DNA of 58,319 bases from positions 1-58,319 of the forward strand of contig JAIPFM010000166.1 in the NCBI GenBank assembly GCA_021736645.1. Direction: 5' to 3'. Source of the DNA: Phycisphaerae bacterium. GTDB lineage: Bacteria > Planctomycetota > Phycisphaerae > Sedimentisphaerales > Anaerobacaceae. Below the pieces are notes generated by a model that searched no databases, was not told the origin of the DNA, and worked only from the letters and a program-made list of their open reading frames with translations. Positions 16,349 to 28,954 of this stretch are shown here, in pieces (the first letter of the stretch is position 1; every line of letters starts with the position of its first letter). The translations under genes and the position numbers were made by a program.

Positions 16349-16390
16349 AAAAAAACGGCCTGACTGTTTTGAATAAAAACAGCCAGGCCG
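16349..16390 (-). terminator. Intrinsic terminator of the minus-strand UGA-containing gene
   Basis: On the minus strand CGGCCTGGCTGTTTTT pairs with AAAACAGTCAGGCCG with one mismatch and is followed by seven Ts. The stem (16356-16390) also stands 20-odd bases after purM on the plus strand, but has no T run in that direction. It marks the end of the transcript about 60 bases past the TAA at 16450, not past the UGA at 16585. Confidence 0.85.
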
Positions 16391-16449
16391 CAAATAGCCG
16401 GCAACCAGAAGAGCTTTCATCTCCAGGTTTCAAGTTTCCTCCCTCAACC

Positions 16450-17871
16450 TTATTCAACGGTGATCACGTCTTTACCCACGGTTTTGCCCAGGCCTTGGCC
16501 GAGGTCAAAGGTGACTTTGATGCTGTAGGTGTCATTGGCCTTTGCATGGTTTGGCACTCGCCACGAGTACCCGCAGGTACCGCCTCAGCCAAAAGGCATC
16601 TGGCCCTCTGCGACCACCTTGCCGTCGGGGCCCAGAATGGCGGCTGTGGGGGGCATGGCCTGACCGTCTTTGGTGATGCCTGCCACGGCGAGGCCTGTCG
16701 TCTTGTCGCACAGAGAGGCTGAGATCGTGACTTGATCACCAGGGTGAAATGTCTTATTCGGGTTGGGCCAGGTGAAGGCCACGTCTTTAAAGGCCGGCAT
16801 CGTGAGGCTCGGGCTGTCATTGTCCCGGATGCGCACGCAGTAGGGGTCAAGATCGGTCTTGTCCGGGGTGGATTTGAAACTGAGGATAAGACTGGTGTCA
16901 CCCACCGTGGCCATGAGGCTGGCCGGCATGTAGTCGCCTTCCGGGATTTGCGAGATACCGTCCTTTTTCTTGCTGCTGGCCAGATTGACCAGGTTGGTTC
17001 TGCTGAGCAGGAGACCCGAGTGGCCCGCTGAGACCTTTGCCTTGCTCATGGAGGTCAGTTTGAGCGTGCCGAATTTTCCGGCATAGGGCTGGACGGTCAG
17101 CAGGGTACCGTCTTTGTTGCTGGTCAGTTGGTACAGGGTACCGTCCACTGTGGGCCAGTCTGCCAACAGGCCTGTGTCGCCGTTTCTCTGGCCATCCATG
17201 AAGCAGGCCGTCCAGACATGGTCATAGCGGCCTGAAACCGCATTGGTCTGGCCGAGGATGATGTCGTGTTCCTTGTTTCCTACCTTGATGTGTCCTTGCC
17301 TTGCCATGGTGGGCGTGACCATGGCCATGGTCATGGTCTTGGAAATGGGAAGCAGTGTCAGACGCAGCGTTTCTGTGATGCCATTGGCTCTAAGTGTAAA
17401 GGGCATAAAGACTGTAGAGTCTTCCTGGCCGAGGCGAGGGAGATCTTCTTTAGAAAAATGGGTGTCGACTCCCACGGATTTTTCATTGGTCAGATCCAGG
17501 TCGCCGTTTTGATCAATGAAGAGCGTGTCAAAGCCTTTGTTTCCACTTTGGGACTGGTCAAGTGTGAAGTAGATGGGTATGCCTTCAGACGGATTCATGG
17601 GGTTGCCGCCCAGTCTGAGTTCACCGTGCAGAGGCGTGAGACCCTTGGTTTTGGCCTGGGCGTTTACTGCCTTGTTTGGCGCGTTTTGGCATAACACGGT
17701 TGCACCCATCATGAGATTCATCTTGGCCTGGCCCGTGAGGGTGACCACATCCACAGGTGTGAGTGGGAATTGAGTGGAGGACTGGTTCTGGCTCCAGGCG
17801 AGGCTGGTACACATGAAAACCAGACTCGCCCAGACCACACTGTGCTTCTGGGCCTGTTTTGCTCGTTTCAT
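16450..17871 (-). CDS. Secreted protein of unknown function with an in-frame UGA
   Basis: From ATG 17871 (AGAGGAAA upstream) there is a signal peptide (MKRAKQAQKHSVVWASLVFM, cleavage near AWS-QN) and a mostly beta protein with a calcium-loop-like FIDQNGDLDLTNEKS. At codon 429 (16587-16585) a UGA interrupts the frame after GQMPFG. The same frame then stays open for 44 codons with protein-like sequence (GGTCGYSWRVP, DTYSIKVTFDLGQGLG) to TAA at 16450, and the transcript terminator follows that TAA. Trp (UGG) would fit well at the site. Alternatives are nonsense mutation, sequencing error, read-through or selenocysteine. The stem after UGA (GUACC-UGCG-GGUAC) does not look like a standard bacterial SECIS, and no sel genes are in the window. 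Confidence 0.7.
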
Positions 17872-18017
17872 AGGTTTCCTCTTTGATTTAAGATGGTTTG
17901 ACAAGACCCAGTATAATGCGCGCATGGGTCGGGTTGCCAGTGAAAAACCAGGGTAATACTATGCTTTTTTTTGGCGAGGAAAGGACGGGTGTCTTTGGCT
18001 TCTGTGGGAGTTTTTGG

Positions 18018-18046
18018 TTGCTTCTCAGGCCTGATCGGTGTATAAA
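18018..18046 (+). promoter_or_regulatory. Promoter candidate for PFOR
   Basis: TTGCTT (18018-18023), 17 bases, TATAAA (18041-18046), 60 bases before the PFOR ATG. Confidence 0.5.
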
Positions 18047-18105
18047 CACAGCTTTATTTAGACACAGATCTGTTGAGGTTGTTACTACTTACATTTGGAG
18101 ACATT

Positions 18106-21100
18106 ATGAAACGGAGAATGGTTACGATTGACGGCAATTCGGCGGCAACCCATGTTGCGCATGCAACCAATGAGGTGATCGCGATTTACCCGATTACCCC
18201 GAGTTCTACCATGGGTGAAATCGCGGATGCCAAGACTGCGGCCGGTCAGCCTAATATCTGGGGGACGATTCCCTCTGTGACTGAGATGCAGTCAGAGGGT
18301 GGTGCTGCCGGTGCTGTGCACGGAGCTCTGGCCACAGGGGCTCTGACCACGACCTTTACCGCGTCGCAGGGTTTGCTGTTGATGATTCCCAATATGTACA
18401 AGATCGCAGGTGAACTGACGCCGACTGTATTCAATGTGTCTGCGCGTTCTCTGGCCTGTCAGGCCCTGTCGATTTTCGGTGACCACTCTGACGTGATGTC
18501 GTGTCGTCAGACCGGTTTTGCCATGCTGTGCAGCAACAATGTTCAGGAAGCCATGGACATGGCCCTGATTGCACAGCAGTCGACTCTGTCATCACGTGTG
18601 CCGTTCCTGCATTTCTTTGACGGATTCAGAACCAGTCATGAAATTCAAAAGGTCGAAGAATTGACCTATGATGATATGCGTGCCATGATCGACGACAAAC
18701 TGGTGGCTGCTCACAAGGCCCGCGCGTTGTCACCCGACCATCCCATGATCACGGGTACGGCCCAGAATCCGGACGTGTATTTCCAGGGTCGTGAGACGGT
18801 GAACAAATTCTATGAGGCCACGCCTGATATCGTGCAAGACACGATGAACAAACTGGCCAAGTTGGTGGGACGCAAGTACCAGCTGTTTGATTATGTGGGT
18901 GCTCCGGATGCTGAGAAGATCATCATTGTGATGGGCAGCGGCGCAGATGCTGTGCACGAGACCGTGGAGTACATGGTCAGCCAGGGCGAAAAGGTCGGTG
19001 TGGTCAAGGTCAGACTGTTCAGGCCCTTCAGCCTCACGCATTTCATTGCGGCATTGCCCAAGACGGCCATGAAGATGGCTGTGCTGGATCGCACCAAGGA
19101 GCCAGGTGCCCTGGGCGAGCCCATGTATCTGGACGTGCGTACTGCGATTGGTGAGGCCATGGGATCTGGCGCAGTCAAGTATGATCGCTATCCCACGATC
19201 GTGGGCGGTCGTTATGGGCTGGGATCCAAGGAATTCACACCTGCCATGGTTAAGGCTGTGTTTGACAATCTGGATGCCAAAAAGCCTGTCAATGGATTCT
19301 CAGTAGGGATCAATGACGACGTGTCAGGCAAGAGCCTGAAGGTCGATGAGTCGTTTCAGGTTGACAGTGATGCGTACTGTGCCATGTTCTACGGCCTGGG
19401 ATCAGATGGGACAGTCGGTGCCAACAAGAACTCGATCAAGATCATCGGCGAAAAGACAGACAACAATGCACAGGGCTACTTTGTGTATGACTCAAAGAAG
19501 GCCGGGGCTGTCACCATTTCTCACCTGCGGTTTGGTAAGTCTACCATTCGAAGCACCTACCTGATTGAAAAGGCCGACTTTGTGGCCTGTCACAATCCCA
19601 GCTTCCTTGAAAAGTATGACATGCTGGGCAACCTCAAGGACGGAGGCATCTTCCTGCTGACCAGCACCCATGGCAAGGACGATGTCTGGAACACTGTGCC
19701 CAAGGAAGTGCAGAAGCAGATTATTGACAAGAAGATCAAGTTCTTTGTGATTGATGCCATCGACATTGCAGAGGCATTGGGATTGGGTGCACGCATTAAC
19801 GTGATTATGCAGACCGCCTTCTTCAAGATCAGCAATATCATCCCGATCGAAATCTTTGTGGATGCCATTAAAGACGCCATCAAGAAGACCTATGGCAAAA
19901 AGGGCCAGAAGATTGTGGATATGAACAATGCTGCTGTGGATCAGGCCCTGGGTCAGGTGTCCCAGGTCAAGGTGCCTTCGCAGGTGACCAGCAAGGTTGT
20001 CATGCTGCCTGCAGTGCCCCACGATTCCCCTGAATTCATCAAGACAGTCATTGGCCCCATGCTATCCCGTCACGGCGATCTGCTGCCCGTGAGCAAGATG
20101 CCTGTGGATGGCAAGTTCCCGACCGGGACCACCAAGTATGAAAAACGCAATATTGCGGTGGACATCCCTGTGTGGGTGGAGGATGTGTGTATTCAGTGCG
20201 GTACCTGTTCTCTGGTGTGTCCGCATGCTGCGATTCGTGTAAAGGCCTATGACGCGGATCAACTGAAGAACGCACCCGCCGCCTTCAAGAGTGCTGATGC
20301 CAAGGGCAAGGACTTCGCAGGCATGAAGTTCACCGTGCAGGTGGCTGCTGAAGACTGTACCGGATGCGGTGCCTGTGTGCAGCAGTGTCCTGCCAATGAA
20401 AAGGATGCCAACAAGGCACTCACAGGCCGAAAGGCCATCAACATGGCCCGTCAGGAGCCCTTGCGTTGTATTGAACGTGAGAATTATGACTTCTTCCTGC
20501 AGATTCCCAATACAGATCCCAAGCTGTTCAAGGCCGCAAGCGTCAAGGGCAGTCAATTGGTGGAGCCGCTGTTTGAGTATTCAGGGGCCTGTGCCGGTTG
20601 TGGTGAAACCGCTTATGTCAAGCTCGTGAGCCAGTTGTTTGGCGACCGTGCCTTGATTGCCAATGCCACGGGGTGCTCTTCGATTTACGGCGGCAACCTG
20701 CCCACCACACCGTACACCACCCGGTCTGACGGACGTGGTCCGGCCTGGAGCAACAGCCTGTTTGAAGACAATGCTGAATTTGCCATGGGCATGCGTTTGA
20801 CCATGAACAAGTTCTCTGAGTATGCTGTGGAACTCCTTGCCAAGGTGGCCGAAAAGGGATGCGTGGACAAGGCCCTGGCTCAAGCCATTACAGAGGCGAC
20901 CTTGACCAATGATCCTGCCCAGGCTGCCATTGAAACGCAGCGTGAGCGTGTGGCTAAACTCAAGGCTGCGTGCGAAAAGAACACCTCTTGTGATGAGTGC
21001 TCAAAGCTCATGACCGTGGCTGATTACCTGGTGCGCAAGAGCGTGTGGGCCTTTGGCGGTGACGGCTGGGCCTATGACATTGGCTACGGCGGTCTGGATC

Positions 21101-21696
21101 ATGTGCTGGCCAGCGGCAAGGATGTCAATGTTCTGGTCATGGATACTGAGGTGTACTCCAACACGGGCGGTCAGATGTCCAAGTCAACACCCAGAGGGGC
21201 AGTGGCCAAGTTTGCTGCGGCTGGCAAGCCCTCTCCCAAGAAGGATCTGGGCATGATTGCCATGTCGTACGGCAATATCTATGTGGCCAAGGTGGCCCTG
21301 GGTGCCAATACGAATCAGGTGGTCAAGGCCATGATGGAGGCGGAAAGCTATCCTGGTCCGTCTCTGGTCATTGCCTACTCCCACTGTATTGCCCACGGTA
21401 TCAACATGACCACAGGCTACGAAAATCAGAAAAAGGCTGTGGCATGCGGCCACTGGCCTCTGTACCGCTTTGATCCGCGTTTGTCCGAGCAGGGCAAGAA
21501 TGCACTGCAGCTCGATTCCAAGGCTCCGACCCTGGCATTCGAAGAGTATGCATACGGTGAAAACCGCTATCGCTCGCTCAAGCAGATCAACCCTGGGCTG
21601 GCTGTTGAACTGATGAAGCAGGCCACTGCCGATACAGCCAAACGCTGGAAGCTCATGGAGCAACTGGCTGCCCTTGAGTGTGACTGCAACGACTAG
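18106..21696 (+). CDS. nifJ: Pyruvate:ferredoxin (flavodoxin) oxidoreductase, single-chain
   Basis: Oxidatively decarboxylates pyruvate to acetyl-CoA, CO2 and reduced ferredoxin. The 1196-residue chain has all domains of the fused bacterial enzyme: domain I with YPITPSSTMGE, the CoA-binding middle part, a two-cluster ferredoxin domain around residue 694 (CIQCGTCSLVCP and CTGCGACVQQCP), and the C-terminal TPP domain with CAGCGETAYVKL (about 828) and GDGWAYDIGYGGLDH. An extra Cys pair (CEKNTSCDEC) is typical. TTGGAG precedes ATG 18106. Monocistronic, with promoter and terminator. It implies anaerobic metabolism and supplies acetyl-CoA for the ADP-forming synthetase encoded at 34.8 kb. Confidence 0.96.
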   Translation: MKRRMVTIDGNSAATHVAHATNEVIAIYPITPSSTMGEIADAKTAAGQPNIWGTIPSVTEMQSEGGAAGAVHGALATGALTTTFTASQGLLLMIPNMYKIAGELTPTVFNVSARSLACQALSIFGDHSDVMSCRQTGFAMLCSNNVQEAMDMALIAQQSTLSSRVPFLHFFDGFRTSHEIQKVEELTYDDMRAMIDDKLVAAHKARALSPDHPMITGTAQNPDVYFQGRETVNKFYEATPDIVQDTMNKLAKLVGRKYQLFDYVGAPDAEKIIIVMGSGADAVHETVEYMVSQGEKVGVVKVRLFRPFSLTHFIAALPKTAMKMAVLDRTKEPGALGEPMYLDVRTAIGEAMGSGAVKYDRYPTIVGGRYGLGSKEFTPAMVKAVFDNLDAKKPVNGFSVGINDDVSGKSLKVDESFQVDSDAYCAMFYGLGSDGTVGANKNSIKIIGEKTDNNAQGYFVYDSKKAGAVTISHLRFGKSTIRSTYLIEKADFVACHNPSFLEKYDMLGNLKDGGIFLLTSTHGKDDVWNTVPKEVQKQIIDKKIKFFVIDAIDIAEALGLGARINVIMQTAFFKISNIIPIEIFVDAIKDAIKKTYGKKGQKIVDMNNAAVDQALGQVSQVKVPSQVTSKVVMLPAVPHDSPEFIKTVIGPMLSRHGDLLPVSKMPVDGKFPTGTTKYEKRNIAVDIPVWVEDVCIQCGTCSLVCPHAAIRVKAYDADQLKNAPAAFKSADAKGKDFAGMKFTVQVAAEDCTGCGACVQQCPANEKDANKALTGRKAINMARQEPLRCIERENYDFFLQIPNTDPKLFKAASVKGSQLVEPLFEYSGACAGCGETAYVKLVSQLFGDRALIANATGCSSIYGGNLPTTPYTTRSDGRGPAWSNSLFEDNAEFAMGMRLTMNKFSEYAVELLAKVAEKGCVDKALAQAITEATLTNDPAQAAIETQRERVAKLKAACEKNTSCDECSKLMTVADYLVRKSVWAFGGDGWAYDIGYGGLDHVLASGKDVNVLVMDTEVYSNTGGQMSKSTPRGAVAKFAAAGKPSPKKDLGMIAMSYGNIYVAKVALGANTNQVVKAMMEAESYPGPSLVIAYSHCIAHGINMTTGYENQKKAVACGHWPLYRFDPRLSEQGKNALQLDSKAPTLAFEEYAYGENRYRSLKQINPGLAVELMKQATADTAKRWKLMEQLAALECDCND

Positions 21697-21724
21697 GCAC
21701 TGGGACGATTTTTGATAACAATCC

Positions 21725-21760
21725 AGCCAGGTTCACTTTTTGAGTGGACCTGGCTTTTCT
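21725..21760 (+). terminator. Intrinsic terminator after PFOR
   Basis: AGCCAGGTTCACT (21725-21737) pairs with AGTGGACCTGGCT (21743-21755) around a five-base loop, followed by TTTCTT. One internal T-G pair. Confidence 0.88.
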
Positions 21761-21776
21761 TATGCCCTAAATTGTT

Positions 21777-24993
<3,217 letters not shown>

Positions 24994-25157
24994 AAGAGAT
25001 CGGGTGAGGCCAAAGACGCCTGTGTTTGTCCTGATCTGAGACCCATGGGCAAAAAACTACTTCGTATTTGTACAGGTTTATGGTATTTTGAAATGACTGC
25101 ATTAACAGGTGTTTGATTGCTTTGTTGAGTCTTTGACAGAAATCTGGAGGTTTTGTG

Positions 25158-25952
25158 ATGCGTTATAAAGGGTTTACCCTGATCGAGTTGCTGGTGGTCA
25201 TCGCGATTATTGCGGTGCTCATGGGGATTCTCATGCCTGCACTGGGCGTGGCCCGGGAGCAGGGCAAACGCGCGGTGTGTATGAATCATCTCAAGCAACT
25301 GCAATTGGCCTGGGGTATGTACGCCGATGAGAACAACGACAGTATTGTCAATGGAGACGCCGGCGAGTATTCCGGGGCCGGAGCGGGCAACAAAGACAAT
25401 CCCTATTGGGTTCAGAGGGACTATGATGCCACGACCTATGAAGCGAAAAAACTGGCCATAGAGAGGGGAGTCTTGTTTCCCTACGTGAGAAACATTAAAT
25501 CCTACCATTGTCCGACCGGACGTATTTCGAGAACAGAACTTCGCATGTTTTGCGTGTCCGACTGCATGAATGTCATAGACTGGGGTGCCCGGGGTACGGC
25601 CGGATTTGAACGGACAACCATGTACAAAAAACGATCCCGTATTAAAGGTGGGGCCGGTCTTTTTGTGTTTATGGATGATGGGGGGACAGGCGGCAATACC
25701 ATGGGAGGCTGGACTGTCTATGCCAATCGGTGGGCGTGGTGGGATCCCATCCCTGCACGTCACGGCAATGGCACGACATTTTCCTTTGTGGATGGCCATG
25801 TCGAGTATTGGAAGTGGACCAACAAAAACACGATTGACAATGCTCAACTGGCCATAGACGGTCAATGGCCGGGGGTCGGCACCGATGCCGGTGTGACCAA
25901 TGAAGACAATCTCAGGTTGAGGCGGGGCGCCTGGGGGGAACAGGTCAAGTGA
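25158..25952 (+). CDS. Prepilin-like secreted protein (planctomycete DG-type)
   Basis: The 264-residue protein starts with a type IV prepilin signal: a short basic leader, then [20 protein letters not shown] with cleavage after Gly and Glu at +5. The conserved planctomycete segment [20 protein letters not shown] follows, then a large globular part, and the [11 protein letters not shown] block near the C-terminus. Such proteins occur in many copies in PVC genomes and are thought to form pseudopili or surface scaffolds. GGAGG lies seven bases before ATG 25158. It is encoded away from the pilus operon at 39 kb. Confidence 0.85.
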   Translation: MRYKGFTLIELLVVIAIIAVLMGILMPALGVAREQGKRAVCMNHLKQLQLAWGMYADENNDSIVNGDAGEYSGAGAGNKDNPYWVQRDYDATTYEAKKLAIERGVLFPYVRNIKSYHCPTGRISRTELRMFCVSDCMNVIDWGARGTAGFERTTMYKKRSRIKGGAGLFVFMDDGGTGGNTMGGWTVYANRWAWWDPIPARHGNGTTFSFVDGHVEYWKWTNKNTIDNAQLAIDGQWPGVGTDAGVTNEDNLRLRRGAWGEQVK

Positions 25953-25970
25953 CCATGGTGAAAAAACTAC

Positions 25971-26010
25971 GGTGTCCCCAACTCTCAGGTAGAATTGGGG
26001 ACACCTTTTT
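25971..26010. terminator. Bidirectional intrinsic terminator
   Basis: GGTGTCCCCAA (25971-25981) pairs with TTGGGGACACC (25995-26005) around a 13-base loop. Five Ts follow on the plus strand, and on the minus strand the stem is followed by GTAGTTTTTT. It serves both the prepilin gene and the convergent Hsp20 gene. Confidence 0.88.
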
Positions 26011-26020
26011 CGATGTCAGT

Positions 26021-26458
26021 TTATCCCTTGATCTTGACCTTGACGGCCTTGGATTTTTCTGACTTGGGACACACGAGATTCAGGATACCATGTTCGTAAG
26101 ACGCTTCAATCTTATTGGCGTCCACATCGGAAGGCAGCCGGATATCACGTCTGAATGAGCCGTAGACACTTTCTGTGTGATACGCGTTGTCTTCTTTGGT
26201 TTCCTTTGTCTGCTTCTTTTCTCCGGCAATGGTCAGCACGTCACCGTCGACTGTGATGTTCATGTCTTTGGGGTCGCAGCCAGGCACTTCCACACGTACC
26301 TCGATCTGCGTGTCCTTGTTGACGACATCCACAGCAGGCCATGTCCTGGCCGTCAAGCCGGGCTGAGTATTCGTAAAGAAACCACTGAATAGATCGTCCA
26401 GATCATTGTGCCAGAATGTCGGAGCTTCGGGTCTTCTTGTTCTTGTTAACAGTGTCAT
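26021..26458 (-). CDS. Small heat shock protein (Hsp20/alpha-crystallin)
   Basis: ATP-independent holdase chaperone. The 145-residue protein has a short N-terminal arm (DDLFSGFF), the alpha-crystallin domain from about residue 38 (PAVDVVNKDTQIEVRVEVPG, DVLTIAGEKK, SFRRDIRLPSDVD, ASYEHGILNLVCP) and a Lys-rich tail. The usual C-terminal IxI motif is replaced by VKVKI. GGAGG lies seven bases before ATG 26458. No CIRCE element is visible upstream. Confidence 0.93.
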   Translation of the reverse strand: MTLLTRTRRPEAPTFWHNDLDDLFSGFFTNTQPGLTARTWPAVDVVNKDTQIEVRVEVPGCDPKDMNITVDGDVLTIAGEKKQTKETKEDNAYHTESVYGSFRRDIRLPSDVDANKIEASYEHGILNLVCPKSEKSKAVKVKIKG

Positions 26459-26473
26459 AATACACCTCCATTT

Positions 26474-26503
26474 TTAATACATCTCTGTTTACTTTGTCTT
26501 CAA
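26474..26503 (-). promoter_or_regulatory. Promoter candidate for Hsp20
   Basis: On the minus strand TTGAAG (26503-26498), 18 bases, TATTAA (26479-26474). A match to the housekeeping consensus of moderate quality; a heat-shock sigma type cannot be judged. Confidence 0.3.
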
Positions 26504-26659
26504 TTTTTGGGCCTCATCGCTTTGTGCCCACACCCCAAAAAGCAAAATGCGTGCCAGACTCGAAGAAGGCTGTTTTTTTAAAAAATATACAAGGATTATC
26601 AGGCCCAGGCGTCTTGGTCGGTACGTGCATCTGTCAAATTGGCATGTCAAATTGAACGC

Positions 26660-26688
26660 TTGAGGTTTTAAAGGCTTGGTAGTACACT
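26660..26688 (+). promoter_or_regulatory. Promoter candidate for the NTase-TPM-LemA-MBL cluster
   Basis: TTGAGG (26660-26665), 17 bases, TACACT (26683-26688), 40 bases before ATG 26728. The -10 is identical to those at 7645 and 13709. Confidence 0.5.
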
Positions 26689-26727
26689 GTCACAGCAAGT
26701 TAAAACATGAATTGAGGATGAAATTCT

Positions 26728-27483
26728 ATGGTTGAGTCAAATACAGTGCAGATTGAAGGTGTGGCTGATCAGGCCCAGGCTGCGTTGGGGCAGTTTGTGG
26801 TGGAGATGCAGGAACGTCTGGGTAAGGACCTGACCAGCGTGACCGTGGTGGGCAGTGCCACAGGGCCGGATTTCCAGGCGGGTGTCAGTGATGTCAATAC
26901 AGTCCTGGTGCTTACCCGTGTGGAACGGTCTCATCTCGATACAATCAGCGGCATGGCCAAAGGCCTGCGCAAGCGCCACATGGCGTTGCCCCTGCTCATG
27001 ACACCCCAGTACATTGAACGGTCCCGTGATGTGTTTGGCGTGGAACTCTTGGATTTTCAACTGTCCGGCAAGACAGTGCTGGGTGAAAATCCATTCTCCG
27101 CCCTGACCTTTGAGCGGTCCGATGTGCGTCTCCAGTGTGAACGTGAACTCAAGGCCATGCTCATTCGGTTGCGCCAGGGCTATATCGCGAGTGCAGGCAA
27201 TGGACGGATGCTCAGAGACGTGCTCGTCTCTTCAGGAAAGACGTTGCTGCCGTATCTGCGTGCCATGATCTGGCTCAATCAAGGAGATCGGGTGAGTTCG
27301 ATCCAAGGCACGCTGGATCAGGCCGGAGAGAGGTTTGAGGTTGAGACAGCCACATTGGAAACGCTCATCCAGTGGCGCAATACCAAGGTCAAGGTCCAAA
27401 ACGAGGCCTTGATCGCAGGCTTCGACGCCACCTACGGCGTGATTCTGAAACTGGCAGATTGGGTGGACAGTCATGAGGGGTAA
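26728..27483 (+). CDS. Nucleotidyltransferase-fold protein
   Basis: The 251-residue protein shows an NTase-fold signature near residue 40: VVGSATGPDFQAGVSDVNTV. The first acidic residue is present (SDV) but the second position is Asn (DVN instead of DVD/E), so catalysis may be altered or lost. The C-terminal half is helical, as in KNTase-C/HEPN-like helical domains. The ATG has weak upstream AGGATG. Its end overlaps the TPM gene by 11 bases, so the two are translationally coupled. Function unknown; possible modification of a partner in the membrane complex formed by the following genes. Confidence 0.7.
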   Translation: MVESNTVQIEGVADQAQAALGQFVVEMQERLGKDLTSVTVVGSATGPDFQAGVSDVNTVLVLTRVERSHLDTISGMAKGLRKRHMALPLLMTPQYIERSRDVFGVELLDFQLSGKTVLGENPFSALTFERSDVRLQCERELKAMLIRLRQGYIASAGNGRMLRDVLVSSGKTLLPYLRAMIWLNQGDRVSSIQGTLDQAGERFEVETATLETLIQWRNTKVKVQNEALIAGFDATYGVILKLADWVDSHEG

Positions 27484-28285
27484 GCTGAAACAGAAAAATG
27501 GATATCTGGTTGTTCTCGGATTGGTCTGTTTACTGACCTGGCCGAGCGTGAGTATGGCAAGGTTTACCCTGGCACAGCCGACCACGTTTGTTGCAGACAA
27601 TGCCGGGGTCATCGATGCAGCAGCAAGACGTCAGTTGCTGGGGGTGCTGCAGGAACTGGAGCAGAAAACCGGTGTTCAGTATATCATTTTAACGGTTCAG
27701 ACGACTGGGGGCGTACCAGTGCAGCAGGCGTCGTTCGATCTGGCGGATCAGTGGAAACTCGGGCAGGCAGGCAAGGACAATGGTTTTTTGTTCATGATGT
27801 CCGTCAAGGAAAGGGGATACTTCTTTCAGGTGGGGTACGGCCTGGAGGGGTATCTGACGGATCGATTTTGTGGGAGTGTAGGACGTGACTATCTGGTGCC
27901 GTATTTCAAGCAGGGCGACTACAGCCAGGGGATACTCCAGGCAAACTATCGGATCATTCAGCGTATTGCGGAGCAGGAGGGAGTACGGCTTTCAGGTATG
28001 CCTGATTTGCCGAAAGCCCCTGCCAGACGGCGCACTCTACCGTGTTTCGGCGGCTGGCCCCTGCTCTTGTTATTGCTGATCATCTTTGGCGGGGGACGTG
28101 GCGGCGGGGGGATGTGGCTGATGCTGCCGTTTATGATGGGCGGTGGTTTCGGCAGTCACAGAGGCTATGGCGGTTATGGCAGAAGCGGCTCTTACGGTGG
28201 CGGCAGCTTTGGCGGCGGTTTTGGCGGCTTTGGTGGCGGCATGGGCGGCGGCTTTGGCGGTGGCGGCGCAGGCGGGAGCTGGTAA
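27473..28285 (+). CDS. TPM-domain membrane protein (YgcG-like)
   Basis: The 270-residue protein has a signal peptide or anchor (residues 12-29), a TPM domain (FVADNAGVIDAAARRQLLGV, GVQYIILTV, KDNGFLFMMSVKERGYFFQV, GYGLEGYLTD), a hydrophobic helix near residue 187 and a tail almost wholly Gly with Ser, Tyr and Phe. TPM proteins are often encoded next to LemA, as here. Roles proposed for the family include photosystem repair in plants and envelope integrity in bacteria; the role here is unknown. Confidence 0.88.
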   Translation: MRGKLKQKNGYLVVLGLVCLLTWPSVSMARFTLAQPTTFVADNAGVIDAAARRQLLGVLQELEQKTGVQYIILTVQTTGGVPVQQASFDLADQWKLGQAGKDNGFLFMMSVKERGYFFQVGYGLEGYLTDRFCGSVGRDYLVPYFKQGDYSQGILQANYRIIQRIAEQEGVRLSGMPDLPKAPARRRTLPCFGGWPLLLLLLIIFGGGRGGGGMWLMLPFMMGGGFGSHRGYGGYGRSGSYGGGSFGGGFGGFGGGMGGGFGGGGAGGSW

Positions 28286-28326
28286 AAAAGAAAGCACTCA
28301 GAACTCAGAACATAGGAGCAAGACAT

Positions 28327-28908
28327 ATGAGACAGTCAGGGAAAGCATTGTGGATAGTCATTGGTGTGTTGGTGTTTTTGGTGGTTGCAGGCTTTGGTTT
28401 TTATAAGAGTGGTTACGACAAGGCTGTACGGTATGAGCAGGCCACAAAGAAGGCGTGGTCAGATGTGGATGCCGTGCTTCAGAGACGTTTTGACCTGATT
28501 CCCAATCTGGTCAATACAGTCAAGGGGTATGCAACCCACGAAACGGAACTGTTTCAGAGTCTGGCTCAGTCCAGAGAAAAGTATTTTCAACCTGGGAGCA
28601 GCCCGGCGGACAAAATTCAGGCCAGCAATCAGTTGACCGGTCTGTTGTCACGCCTGCTGGTGCTCAAGGAAACCTATCCCGAACTCAAGGCCAATCAAAA
28701 CTTTCTGGCTTTACAGGATCAGCTCGAAGGCACAGAGAATCGTATTGCCGTGGCTCGAACCCGGTATAATCAGGCTGTTGAGACACTCAACGGGTATGAG
28801 AGAGCCCTGATAGGCTCTTTCTTCTGCGCCAAGGCCGGTGTAAAGCCAGCCGAGTATTTTGAGGCCGGAGAACTGGCCAAGGGCAGTGCGCCTACGGTTG
28901 AGTTTTGA
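28327..28908 (+). CDS. lemA: LemA family protein
   Basis: The 193-residue protein has one N-terminal membrane helix (residues 8-25) followed by the antiparallel coiled domain of LemA: YEQATKKAWSDVDAVLQRRF, DLIPNLVNTVKGYATHE, ENRIAVARTRYNQAVETLN and a YF-rich end. AGGAG lies eight bases before ATG 28327. An upstream extension would overlap the Gly-rich tail of the TPM gene in another frame and is rejected. Likely works with the TPM protein at the envelope. Confidence 0.9.
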   Translation: MRQSGKALWIVIGVLVFLVVAGFGFYKSGYDKAVRYEQATKKAWSDVDAVLQRRFDLIPNLVNTVKGYATHETELFQSLAQSREKYFQPGSSPADKIQASNQLTGLLSRLLVLKETYPELKANQNFLALQDQLEGTENRIAVARTRYNQAVETLNGYERALIGSFFCAKAGVKPAEYFEAGELAKGSAPTVEF

Positions 28909-28954
28909 AAGTTGGCACCGAAAACCTGGAACTTATGACTTTGGACTTTATTTG

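Noticed and set aside
15247-16404. 385-codon minus-strand frame opposite purM
   Set aside because: Antisense shadow rich in His and Cys; purM is certain.
16585-16587. Selenocysteine as the leading explanation for the UGA
   Set aside because: The downstream stem lacks a SECIS-type loop, no sel genes are visible, and Trp fits the context; kept only as an alternative.
16464-16901. 145-codon minus-strand frame at the end of the UGA gene
   Set aside because: It is out of frame with both parts of the real protein and Arg/Pro/Ser-rich, a shadow frame.
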